Shown here piece by piece: positions 43,941 to 54,339 of a DNA stretch of 64,000 bases. Made by a program: the position numbers and the translations under genes. The notes under the pieces are model-generated. The model searched no databases and was not told where the DNA came from. It saw only the letters and a list, made by a program, of their open reading frames with translations. Each line of letters starts with the position of its first letter. Positions within the stretch are counted from its first letter, which is position 1. The DNA is from Anagrus nilaparvatae (Eukaryota > Arthropoda > Insecta > Hymenoptera > Mymaridae), in the NCBI GenBank assembly GCA_022575985.1, contig JAKSXM010000263.1, forward strand, positions 7,730,001-7,794,000, in the 5' to 3' direction.

Positions 43941-45310
43941 TTGAATATTGATAAAGTAGATAATGAAAACGAATTAGAAAATACACTTAGAAGGTCACAA
44001 AGACAAACAAGAAAACCTGATTTTTATAGTCCGAGTAAACAGGCTCATTGTATTTATGTAAATTTTGTAAGTGCAGATGCCCCAGAAACTCATTATGATG
44101 CAATAGAAAGTGATGAAAATGATTATTATTGGCATGAAGCAATGAATAAAGAAATAGATTGCCTAAATAAAAATAATACATGGGAGTTAGTTAGTAAACC
44201 GAGAAATAAAAAGGTGGTAGATTTGAAATGTGTTTTTACAAAAAAGGCAGGAAATATATATAAGGCTAGAATTGTAGCAAAAGGTTTTCAACAGAATAAA
44301 ACATTATTTAATACATATGCTCCTGTAGCAAGGATGCAAACTTTAAAACTTTTGATAGCCTATTGTGTTCAAAACGGATTAAAAATTGATCAAATGGATG
44401 TTGAGTCAGCTTTTTTGAATGGGAAAATAATCTCAGAGGTATATGTTAAACAACTCCAAGGTTACAGCTATGGTACAGATAATGTTTATAAATTAAAGAA
44501 AACATTATACGGTCTAAGAGAAAGCCCTAGAGCATGGTATGAATGTTTAGATACTTACCTAAAAAGTAAATATGACAATTGCTTATATAGTATTAACAAA
44601 GAAAATGAAAAAATAAATTTGATTATTTTTGTAGATGATTTACTTATTTGCTGTAAAAGTCATGAAAAGTTAAATTTTATTAAAAATTTATTGACACAAA
44701 AATTTAAAATGAAAGATATGGGACAAGTTAAGATATATTTGGGAATAAATATAGAATATAATCATGAAAATAATTTTATGACATTAGACCAAACAGAGTA
44801 TATTGAATCATTAGCTAGAAGGTATAACTTAGAAAATCAAAAATTGTATAATACTCCAATGGAGCAAAATTTGAAATGTGAAATGGGTCAGATAATATTG
44901 AATATAGAAATTTAATCGGAGCACTATTGTACATAAGTTCAGGTACAAGATTAGATATCAGTTACAGCGTAAATTATTTAAGTAGATTTCAAAATTGTTA
45001 TAATGATACCCACTATAAATATGCCCTAAGAATTTTAAAGTATTTATATCTAACTAAAGATTTAAAATTAACTTTTAAGAAAAATATAAATTCAAAAATT
45101 ATAATTTCCGAATTTATATTTTTCTTAAAAGTATTGATTGTTTTGTTGACGCAGACTGGGCTGGTGATATTGTGGATAGAAAATCTACAACTGGTTATGT
45201 AATTAGAGTGTACGGAAATGTAATATATTGGAAATCAAAGAAACAAGGTAGTGTAACGAAATCTTTGACAGCTGCCAAGTATGCAGCACTGTCAGAAGTT
45301 GTAAGTTAAT
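43941..45310 (+). pseudogene. Copia reverse transcriptase and RNase H
   Basis: Copia RT signature: WHEAMNKEIDCLNKNNTWEL, LKCVFTKKAGNIYKARIVAK, IDQMDVESAFLNG, YGLRESPRAWYECLD and catalytic IIFVDDLLI (VDD). A frameshift near 44910 leads to SYSVNYLSRF, and another near 45130 to RNase H (VDADWAGDIVDRKSTTGYVI, then SLTAAKYAALSE). The RNase H SxAEAEYxAL block has AAKYAAL, a changed acidic residue. Not functional. Confidence 0.8.
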
Positions 45311-45344
45311 TAATATTATTAAAAGATATATTAACATTTTTTGA

Positions 45345-45733
45345 TGTCCTCCTCCGCCTAACGCTCCTCCTGGCAGGTAAGTGGAGTTTTTTGAATCTAA
45401 TTATCTAATTTATTACTTTTTAATTTTCATGGGGTTGATTTTTATTTTATTTTTTATTTTTTTTAGGCACGATGGGCGGATAAAGATCTGCCAGCGGCAC
45501 GTCCTGGGCTGAAATTATACCTAAACAGGGAGTCCCAGTACAGAATAATCTGTGTCTAAGGTAACAGGGAGGGTAGGACCTTGCATCATTTGGTCGTGCA
45601 ATCGTGGATTATAGTTCAGATCGATGATTTCCATGTCGATAATGCAAGGTAGTCTCCACATAATCTTTTGGTTCGATGCCAAAAGATATGCGTAAGATGC
45701 ATTCTTTACTCCTTAAAAAAAAGAAAAAAAAAA
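45345..45733 (+). mobile_element. 3' UTR and A-rich tail of an R1-like LINE
   Basis: Shares TACCTAAACAGGGAGTCCC (45519) with TACCTAAACAAGGAGTCCC in the R1-like element at 46270-46905. Both have AGGAC or GGAGG-type UTRs and A-rich tails (A-rich run 45715-45732). A GGCAGGTAAGTG...TTTTTTTTAG segment at 45375-45467 looks like an intron but may be chance. No coding sequence remains. Confidence 0.5.
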
Positions 45734-46269
45734 TGGTATATTAATAAAACTTTTAAATAATTTACAAATATTTCGTCTAAGTATTTCCTACTTATATACG
45801 GAATGTTACATGACTTATAACTCATATAATTTTGTTATCTCAAAGGACTAGATCCATGAATGGATGACCTTGGGGTTATTTTTCCATGAAAATAATTTGC
45901 CTTCTAAGTCATCATTTAACTAATTTTCTGTTAAATTATTTTATATAATTAATAGTCCAAAATAAACGATCGATTTATTGTTTTTTTAATAAATTAACAA
46001 ATATTAAACCGATACAAGATTAAATAATATCCGTGAGGCTTTTCTCTCTATTTAACTTTATTTCCGAAGATAACTTATTTTATCATTTTTCCGTGTAATT
46101 TCCCGAATTTTTCGTTTACTTTTCTATACCGCGAACTAACAATTTGCATCAATTATTCAATTATTATATACAAAATATGGATATTATATCCGCTATATTT
46201 TAATTTTAAGAGAGCACATGGTACACATTAAAAGAAATTTAATACGCATTTATACTTTTCCTCTATTTA

Positions 46270-46905
46270 GGCACAAATACACTTTTGGTGGAATGGTGAC
46301 CCGAGGGGAGGTTGGACGCACCGCCTTATCATCGACTTGGAAAGCTGAAAGAATCGTGATTATGGTGAGGTAGACTTCTACCTCACACAGTTTCTAACTG
46401 GTCACGGTTATTTCCGCGATATGCTTTTCAAGTGGGGCAAGGTGGCCTCTCCGGAATGCTTGCATTGTCCGGGCGAGCCGGCTACCGATCACCACGCCTT
46501 TTTTGGGTGTCCTCACTTCGCTGAGGGGCAACCGCCCTTTGACGAATGGAGGCCGGAAGGAGTTATCCCGGAAATGCTACGCAGTACCGTGAACTGGTAC
46601 AAAGTGGCAGAGTACGTACGGGCGGCACTGATTAAAAAAAAGGAGGAAGGTTTCCTCTCGTAGGAAACTCTCCTCCTTTATTGACAGGGTATGGCAAAAA
46701 ATGCTTAGGCTGCATTTCTTCCGGACCGAAGTAATACCTAAACAAGGAGTCCCGGTCCGGATTCTATGATATTATTATAAATGCAGGAGGGTGGGGAGTT
46801 TAGTGGGTATTAGCCCTAATTTGAGGTTGAGTCCCACATAACCATACAGTACGCGTTGTATGGTATACGCAAACAAAATTCTTCTCGTCAAAAAAAAAAA
46901 AAAAA
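46270..46905 (+). mobile_element. 5'-truncated R1-like LINE, last ORF2 segment, 3' UTR and A-tail
   Basis: GC-rich island in AT-rich DNA. From about 46372 the frame reads FYLTQFLTGHGYFRDMLFKW and then the CCHC finger CLHCPGEPATDHHAFFGCPH, closing with VAEYVRAALIKKKEE and a stop at 46661. This is the C-terminus of R1-clade ORF2. A 3' UTR with a TACCTAAACAAGGAGTCCC block and an A-run (46889-46903) follow. Strongly 5'-truncated, typical of failed LINE integration. Confidence 0.75.
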
Positions 46906-47359
46906 TTTTCTATGGAAGCACTAATTTTAGAAATTCAATATAACTACGACAGCCACACCAAAAACTGCACAACATAAATAATTATCATAAGAGAAGATTA
47001 TGTACTGGTGTAAAAAAAATTTTCTTTTTTTTTGTGTAAAAAACCTAATTTTTTCCATGAAATGTTAAACTGACAATATCAAGGAAAAGATCATTTTTAG
47101 TTTTTCCTATTACATACTTTTTTAGGTAAAATAGACCATTAAGAACATTTTGTTACTGCTAATGAGAAACCATTGTGCAAATCGTTTGGCAGCATTTTTA
47201 CATTGTTAAGAATTTTATTTTTATACTTAATTCGTAATGAATAAAAACCACGCCTCAGACAATCATAATTAAAAACTATTATTAATTTTAGTTTTAAAAT
47301 CATGTAAAAAAAATTTATCATTTAAAATATTTTTTTAAAAAAGTATTAAATATGGGTAC

Positions 47360-47586
47360 CTGTTTGACTTTCTGCGGTTATATTTTGATTGGCTAAAGAA
47401 GATTGCACATTTGAATTTTGTGATGTAATAGATGCTCTGCGAATGTGATGAGAGTTGCATGGCAAAAAAGGATCAAAATCTAAGTTTTGCCCCATCCCCA
47501 CAGAATGTGAGTGAGGGGGCAAAACATGAGGTCGTGCTGTACTTCGAGTTTGTGTTGCAGTAGTGGGATGTGTTCCAATATTACTT
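47360..47586 (-). CDS. Candidate host exon 1 of those seen (His/Thr/Ser/Pro-rich)
   Basis: Minus strand: acceptor CCATTAG, 227 bp, donor ACAG|GTACCC. One third-position base, 75 full codons and one carried base. Residues include SNIGTHPTTATQTRSTARPH, VLPPHSHSVGMGQN, FDPFLPCNSHHIRR and SSLANQNITAESQT. No stop in frame. The outgoing phase matches the exon at 27607, almost 20 kb downstream. Composition fits a disordered region of a scaffold protein. BAG6/Scythe-like proteins came to mind from memory, but I cannot verify this and assign no symbol. Confidence 0.6.
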
Positions 47587-47639
47587 CTAATGGAATAATA
47601 AAACGATAAAAATTTAGAATTATTATTAAAATTATAACA

Positions 47640-48310
47640 CAATCAAAAATACTCTTAAAAACTTAAAAGCTGGATTGACTAAGAAATCAATTGACTTCAT
47701 TTAACTATAATAAAACTAAGATAAAAAGTTCAAATAAAAACTGCCGTCAAATAGATATAAAAAAAATCTTTTTTTATTTCAGGGCCAAGTTAAGTAATAT
47801 CTTTGAAATGTTACGGTATTAAGAATTTCTATTAAAAAATTTTTTTTCTTCAAAATTTTACAGTATTTTTGTTTAAATTTAAATAATACCTCATTTTTTC
47901 TCATGAAAGTACCAGTTTTACGAAATGTCTTATTACTGGATTTTCAAACACGGTCGCTTAATTTTCTTTTTACTAGATTTAAGTGTCCTTTGCGCAGTGA
48001 TAAATATATAATGAGGAATTAACACTAAATTTTATTTATTTATGAACCTTTTTTTTCGATATTTTGCTATTAAAATCTATAGAGTCTTAACCCTGATGCA
48101 AGCAAGACATGTCGCTTTTAAAAATCTTACATAATTAAAAAATTTAACATTAATTTTACTCAAAATATATAACCGGGACTTTCGAAGTTGCTAAAATTAA
48201 CATAAAAAAAATAGACCTATAAAATTGATAGGAGTTGAAAAGGGTGAAATTTAAATTTATCAGAAATTCTTAATCATGGTTTTAGAGTTTGATAACAAAA
48301 CTTTTTAAAA
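47640..48310. other. AT-rich spacer, presumed upstream intron
   Basis: No gene or clear repeat recognised; the sequence lies just upstream (minus-strand sense) of the 47586 acceptor and is T-rich in that orientation over short stretches only. Confidence 0.4.
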
Positions 48311-48313
48311 TTA

Positions 48314-48355
48314 ACTAGGGGCAAGCCCTTGCGCACTAAAGCGCGCCAACCCCCT
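48314..48355 (-). mobile_element. Possible Helitron 3' terminus, family D, minus strand
   Basis: Read on the minus strand: GCGCGCTTTAGTGCGC and GCAAGGGCTTGC hairpins followed by CCCTAGTTAA, i.e. a GC hairpin and then CTAG|T. It is the only such end of this type in the window, so confidence is limited. Confidence 0.4.
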
Positions 48356-48657
48356 CAAAATCATATTTCATGTTTAATCGAAATAAAACTGTGGTTTAAT
48401 TCATAAATAAAAACAATTGTACAGTGAGATGTCAATTTCAAATTAAGAACTGTTAATATGTTAATATATATAAACCATTATTATTTTTATTTACAAAATT
48501 TATCTCAAGAAAAAAATATTTCATTATTGTCAAAGAACCCTTTTCCTCTCTCAAAATAAATTTTTTTTTTCTTCTGGACGGCAAAATTTTTTAATAGGGT
48601 GACGAAATACTCGAATTAATTTCATATGTTATGTGTTGCATGCACAAATATAATTAG

Positions 48658-48704
48658 ACTGAGCGAAGCTCAGAGCGAAGCTCTGAGCTGAGCTCAGTCT
48701 ATTC
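48658..48704. repeat. GC-rich multi-hairpin (AGCGAAGCTC repeats)
   Basis: GACTGAGCGAAGCTCAG followed by AGCGAAGCTCTGAGC and TGAGCTCAGTC. The outer ends AGACTGAGC and GCTCAGTCT pair, with nested GAGCGAAGCTC hairpins. Similar GCTTCGCTCAGT sequences occur at 57411 and 61078, near Helitron-like ends, so this is likely a terminus of another copy. Confidence 0.5.
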
Positions 48705-49019
48705 CCTCGAAATAATGTCGAGTTTGTAACCACGATAACTCTTTAACGACATTGCCAATTGACTTCAAAATTTCACAGATGACCTCAATTGAGATAAAGA
48801 GGATCTGATTAAATTTGTGGCTCATTGGGTATGCACGTTTCGGAATAATACCGAAAAGACTGAATGCTAATCAAAAAATTACATTTTTAAAAATTTTTCT
48901 AAACGAAAACTCTTAAACAATATTGCCGATTGACTTCAAAATTTCACAGATGATCTCAAATGAGACAAAGACAAACTGATTAAATTTCTAACCCATTTGG
49001 TACACAAGATAAAAAATAA

Positions 49020-49199
49020 TAGAGAAAAAACTAACTCCACATAAAAAAAAGCATTTTTTTAAATTTTATATGGCAAATTTCGATGTTTACGAAAAAAAAA
49101 AAAAAATTTCACATTATGAAAAGGGGGGATATTCAAAAAAATTTTAAAACATTAAAAAAAAAAAAATATCGATTATATCACTCGCTGAATAAATAAATA
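49020..49199 (+). repeat. Unit 1 of a ~160-bp tandem array, split by Helitron A copy 2
   Basis: Contains ACTCCACATAAAA, ATTTTTTTAAATTTTATATG, TTTACGAAAAAAAAA and TCACTCGCTGAATAAATAAA. Units 2 and 3 follow at 51450-51611 and 51612-51663 plus 54203-54340. Helitron A and a fold-back element have inserted into the array. Confidence 0.65.
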
Positions 49200-51447
49200 T
49201 CTTATATATATTAAAATGAAATAATTGAAAAAATTGACTATTTTTGATTTTATTGGACACGCATGTATGAAGAATTGTACGGACGAAAATACATGAAAGT
49301 GGTTTTAAAGTAATCTTTAAAGAAATATCTCCAGACTTTTTTTTAATTTTTAAAAAATATTTAAATGATTTCGAGAAATCAATATCAGAAGTTAGTGGTC
49401 GAAAACGCAAAATAATTTCATTTTTTTTCACTAAAACTGATTTTTCTCAGGATCTAAGAGGTTTTTTGAGACGAAGTTTAGTGCAAATTATTCCTTGGAA
49501 AAAATGCTATCGATTTGACGTTTTTTTTTTTTAATTTGAGCTCATGGTTCAGAGTTACAACTGTTTGAAGCTAAGAAAATTAAATAAATCATAAAGTGGA
49601 CATTTTCATCACTTCAGATCTCGGAATGGATTGTATCAAAATGTAAAAACCAAGTTTCTTTGTATTTATTAAACACTTTTCTAATGCCACTTTTTTTTTT
49701 TTTTAATTTCATTCATTCATTAAAAAGAAATATCAAAGAAACGACTTAGAGTCTAATTTTTTTAATTTTTTATTTTTTCATATTTAGGACAGCTCATATC
49801 CATTTTTTATATGATTTTATATATTTAAATTTAAAAATTTAAATGCTACCATTGCATAAAAATATATAAAATTAAAAAATTATTTAAATGCAATCATTGT
49901 ATAAAAATATTTGAAATTTTTCAACTTTTCTATAAAACAGGAGACTGTTAGAAAAAAATTTATAATGGCGTACAGTTTCTAGTAAAGTCAATAAAAAAGT
50001 ACAATTTTCTTATAAAACAAGACAAATACAAAAAAAATTTTAATGCAATCATTGCATAAAAATTTTTGAAATTAAAAAAATATTTTAATCCAATCATTGC
50101 ATAAAAATTTTCTCAATACAATTATTGCATACAAATATTTGAAATTCCAACTTTTCTATAAAACAGGAGACTGTTAAAAAAAAATTTATAATGGTGTATT
50201 GTTTCTGGTAAAGTCAATAAAAAAATTTCAAAGTTATCATTGCATAAAAAAATTTAAGAATACAATTTTCATACAAAACAAGACAAATACAAAAAAAAAT
50301 TTAAATGCAATCATTGCATTAAAATTTTTGAAATTACAAAAATATTTCAATGCAATCATTGTATAAAAATATTTGAAATTACAACTTTTCTATAAAACAA
50401 GAGACTATTAGAAAAAAATTTATAATGGCGTATAGTTTCTGGTAAAGTCAATAAAAAAATTTCAATGCTATCGTTGCATAAAAATATTTAAAATTACAAC
50501 TTTTGTATAAAACAGGAGACTATTAGAAAAAAATTTATAATGGCGTATAATTTCGGCTAAAGTCATTAAAAAAATTTCAGTGCTATCATTGCATAAAAAA
50601 ATTTAAAGATACAATTTTCATATAAAACAAGACAAAAATAATATAAAAATATTTGAAATTCTAACTTTTCTATAAAATAGGAGACTGTTAAAAAAAATTT
50701 ATAATGGCGTATTGTTTCTGGTAAAGTCAATAAAAAAATGCAATTTTCTTATAAAACAAGACAAATACAAAAAAAATTTTAATGCAATCATTGCATAAAA
50801 ATTTTCTCAATGCAATCATTGCATACAAAATTTCAACTTTTCTATAAAACAGGAGACTGTTAGAAAAAAATTTATATTATCGTATATTTTACGAAAAAAA
50901 TATGTATGAAATTATATATAAAAAAACACAAAAAATTTCACTATGGAGTAAAATGGATATTTTCTGTCCTTTTTATATCAACAAACAAAAATTATGAAAA
51001 TTTCATTATATAGTAAAATTCATATTGATTGTCTACAATATCAGCTGTGATGCATATGAAAATTGAAAATATTCAAATATACATTGTCTACAGTATGAAA
51101 AAAACTGCAAATTTTGTTAAAAAATCTGAATATTACTATATTCTATTTTCAATTATTATTTATTATTAATAATTATTAATGTTATAAAATATACCTCATT
51201 AGTTGTAAATATTTATAAATAATCATGTAACCTTTTCTTAATACTTATTATAAAATTTCTTTGTTAATAAATTTAGAGGTATAAAATTAATTCTGTTCTC
51301 ATTCATTTGTAAATAAAAATTAATTGCTTTTTAATCACCTATGATTAAATTTATTATAACTAAACATATATGATCAAAATATAAATAAATTAATGCAAAA
51401 GATGTTTTATTTGGTTAAGCCGAGCATCGCGAGGCCAATCAGCTAGT
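49200..51447 (+). mobile_element. Helitron-type element family A, copy 2
   Basis: Begins A|TCTTATATATATTAAAATG and ends GCCGAGCATCGCGAGGC, CAATCAGCTAGT, then A-rich DNA. The first ~300 bp align with 24388-24690. The interior is dominated by the minisatellite at 49850-50900. No Rep/helicase; non-autonomous. It lies 3 kb from a broken autonomous Helitron gene (54340-57449), a possible former source of transposase. Confidence 0.7.
49850..50900 (+). repeat. Minisatellite of ATGCAATCATTGCATAAAAA-type units
   Basis: Higher-order repeat of roughly 110-150 bp built from ATGCAATCATTGCATAAAA (itself palindromic: TGCAATCATTGCA), CTTTTCTATAAAACAGGAGAC, AAATTTATAATGGCGTAT and GGTAAAGTCAATAAAAAA. About seven to eight incomplete units of variable composition are present. 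Confidence 0.75.
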
Positions 51448-51449
51448 AA

Positions 51450-51663
51450 AAATAAACTCCACATAAAAAATAACATTTTTTTAAATTTTATATGGAAAAT
51501 TTCGATTTTTACGAAAAAAAAAAAAATTTTCACACTATCTAGGGATATTTAAGAAAATTTAAAAACATTTTAATAAAAAAAAATATCGATTATCTCACTC
51601 GCTGAATAAATAAATATAAAAATAAACTCCACATAAAAAATAGCATTTTTTTAAATTTTATAT
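51450..51663 (+). repeat. Units 2 and 3 (part) of the ~160-bp tandem array
   Basis: AATAAACTCCACATAAAAAATA starts both units (51453 and 51615); unit 2 ends TCACTCGCTGAATAAATAAA. Unit 3 is broken at 51664 by the fold-back and resumes at 54203. Confidence 0.7.
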
Positions 51664-54202
51664 GAGTCTTTCTTTGCCAAAACAGCAATGGTGGGCAGGT
51701 CGGGTCATCGGATCGGCCTCAAATTTTTCCCATGTTTTTATAACATAAAGATAGGAAAATCCTGAAATTTTTAGCCTTCTAGGTCTTAAACAGCCCGAGT
51801 TATGGCCAATCAAACTCATTAGGCGGCTCTCGACCAGCGTTAGTGCTTTTCGGGAAACTGGTTAAAAATCATAAATATAAGCTTGAATATAAATTCTGAA
51901 AGAGTATATATGTTTGGAAACCTTCAGTAAATCCATTTCTGCCATTAGTTTTTCGGAAAAACCCCGGGAAATTCCGGAAAATTGGAAAATGCGTTTTAAG
52001 AAAAATCGCAATATCTCATTTGCCGCCATTTTTTTTTTGAAAATTTTTTTCAACCGAAATCCCATCGATCTGTACAAAAAAAATTTTGATTTCGGCCATT
52101 AAGGTCGATTTTAGCCTGTTTTTGAAAAATTTCACATTTTTAATACTTCTTTATTTAATTTTCCGTAAGGGGTTAAAATAATTGACATTTTTGCTTTCAG
52201 AATCGAATAGCCAGGGAAAAAGTAGTCCTAAATAAAAAAAAAAATTACTATTTTCGATGAAAATTAACCAAGTTATGGACAAGTAAAGATACTGTAAAAA
52301 CTACCATTTTTGTACTAATTCCAATTTTAGGCTCTAAACCACATTATAACTTGAAAAATACATAACTCGCTTAAATTTTATCGTAAAAAGAAAAGTTTTG
52401 GATTATTATCGAGTGTTTTTTCCTTGACTATTCGTTTATCCAATAAAAAAATTAATTTTATTGACAGAAATTTATTTTTTTTGTTAAAAAATGATAATAA
52501 TTAAAAACAGTTTTTAACATGTTACATTAGTTTTTGACCAAAAAAAAAACTTTTTATCGACTAAACTAATTTTTTTCTTGCATAAAAGAATAGCCAAGGA
52601 AAAAACACTCGAGAATAATCCAAAACTTTTCTTTTTACGATAAAATTTAAGCGAGTTATGTAATTTTCAAGTTATAATGTGGTTTAGAGCCTAAAATTGG
52701 AATTAGTACAAAAATGGTAGTTTTTGACAGTATCTTTACTTGTCCATAACTTGGTTAATTTTCATCGAAAATAGTAATTTTTTTTTTTATTTAGGACTAC
52801 TTTTTCCCTGGCTATTCGATTCTGAAAGCAAAAAAGTCAATTATTTTAATCCCTTACGGAAAATTAAATAAAGAAGTATTGAAAATGTAAAATTTTTCTA
52901 AAACAGGCTAAAATCGACCTTAATGGCTGAAATCAAAATTTTTTTTCGTACAGATCGATGGGATTTCGGTTGAAAAAATTTTTCAAAAAAAAAAATAATA
53001 ATAATAATTATAATAATAATTTATTTCCAATTCAAATAATATATACAATAATGTTACATATTATAGGCCTACAGTAGGTAATAACCTGTACATAGGAGGA
53101 ATCAGTATATAATAATAAAAAATAATACTTAAAATTAATTATAATAATAAAACTAAAATTAGAAAAGGGTTAGAGCAACACATCTATAAATTACTTAACA
53201 ATATGATAAAATAGACTAGATTTTAGAATTGATTATCCAATTTTTGATATTATATTTTGAGCTTTTTTTGTTTATATCAAGCATTTTTAGATTACTTGGT
53301 AATTGATTGTATAGTTTTATTGCTTGATAGCTGTATACTTTCTTACCAACCTCCAGCGTACACCTTGGTACTTCAATTGATTTGCTTCTTGTTTTACTGT
53401 TACTTTTAATAAATTTATCTTTTAAAATTTGATAATTGAGTTACCATAGGCGCTTCCCCATGCTAAAATTCCATATGAGGCTATACTATGAAAAAAGGCG
53501 TAATATACTGAAATTAGGTTATTGTAACTCAAGATATTATTTAGCCTAGCAATTATATAAATCAGATACCTTGTTTTTTTGAATGTATTCAGTATGTGTT
53601 CTTTCCATTTTAGATGTTGGTCGTATATTACTCCTAAATATTTTACAATTGTGACTCGTTTTAATGATTTATTATTTATTACTATATTTATATTGTTAGG
53701 TAATGATTTAACTCTATTAGCGAATGTTATATAAACTGTTTTTTTAGTATTGACAGATAGTTTATTGACATAATACCAACTATTCACAAGTGCCAAATAT
53801 TTATTCATAGTTTTCTTAGCTTCTTTCCATACTAAAATGGCGGCAAATGAGATATTGCGATTTTTCTTAAAACGCATTTTCCCATTTTCCGGAATTTCCC
53901 GGGGTTTTTCCGAAAAACTAATGACAGAAATGGATTTACTGAAGGTTTCCCAACATATATTCTCTTTCAGAATTTTTTTTCAAGCTTATATTTATGATTT
54001 TTAACCAGTTTCCCGAAAAGCACTAACGCTGGTCGAGAGCCGCCTAATGAGTTTGATTGGCCATAACTCGGGCTGTTTAAGACCTAGAAGGCTAAAAATT
54101 TCAGGATTTTCCTATCTTTATGTTATAAAAACATGGGAAAAATTTGAGGCCGATCCGATGACCCGACCTGCCCACCATTGCTGTTTTGGCAAAGAAAGAC
54201 TC
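51664..54202. mobile_element. 2.5-kb fold-back element with ATAT target duplication
   Basis: Starts GAGTCTTTCTTTGCCAAAAC and ends GTTTTGGCAAAGAAAGACTC: perfect 20-bp termini. Pairing extends through most of the element (51664-52500 with 52560-52990 plus 53835-54202). Flanks are ATAT at 51660-51663 and 54203-54206. A LINE fragment splits the right arm at 52990-53834. No transposase remains. Confidence 0.8.
52985..53834 (-). mobile_element. 5'-truncated LINE fragment in the fold-back right arm
   Basis: Minus-strand insert ending in a (TTA)n/ATTATTATT-type tail at about 52990-53025 and starting abruptly at 53834. It encodes the RT thumb region: NKYLALVNSWYYVNKLSVNT, KKTVYITFANR, VTIVKYLGVIYDQHLKWKEH and YYAFFHSIASYGILAWGSAY, typical of Jockey/CR1/L2-type RTs. 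A microsatellite tail instead of poly(A) fits that group. The 151-codon ORF 53877-53422 is chimeric: its first ~15 residues come from the fold-back arm. Confidence 0.7.
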
Positions 54203-54339
54203 ATATGGAACATTTCGATGTTTACGAAAAAAAAAAAAATTTTCTTATTATCTAGGAATATTCAAGAAAATTTAAAAACATTTTATCAAAAAAAAATATC
54301 GATTATCTCACTCGCTGAATAAATAAATATAAAAATAAA

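Larger units (their letters stand above)
42180..45310 (+). mobile_element. Ty1/copia LTR retrotransposon relic
   Basis: Pol order protease, integrase, RT, RNase H is the Ty1/copia order. Gag is almost entirely missing: an ATG at 42356 leads within about 70 residues into the protease. A possible 5' LTR end lies just before TGGTAGCATTTCGATGG at 42309, which could be a primer-binding site complementary to an initiator-Met tRNA fragment; this is weak. No 3' LTR is visible after RNase H, so the copy is incomplete. Confidence 0.75.

Noticed and set aside
45375..45467. Spliceosomal intron in a host gene
   Set aside because: Flanks belong to a LINE 3' UTR-like segment without an open frame; GT...AG match may be chance.
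27322..47586. Firm assignment of the host gene as BAG6/Scythe
   Set aside because: Based only on an impression of the Thr/Ser/His/Pro-rich exon; no domain diagnostic of BAG6 (ubiquitin-like or BAG domain) is visible in the window.
49850..50900. CRISPR-like array
   Set aside because: Units are continuous, diverged and variable in length, with no constant repeat plus unique spacer pattern, and the context is eukaryotic.
53422..53877. Intact 151-codon reverse transcriptase gene
   Set aside because: Its N-terminus comes from a fold-back arm and only the RT thumb region is present; it is an accidental fusion.
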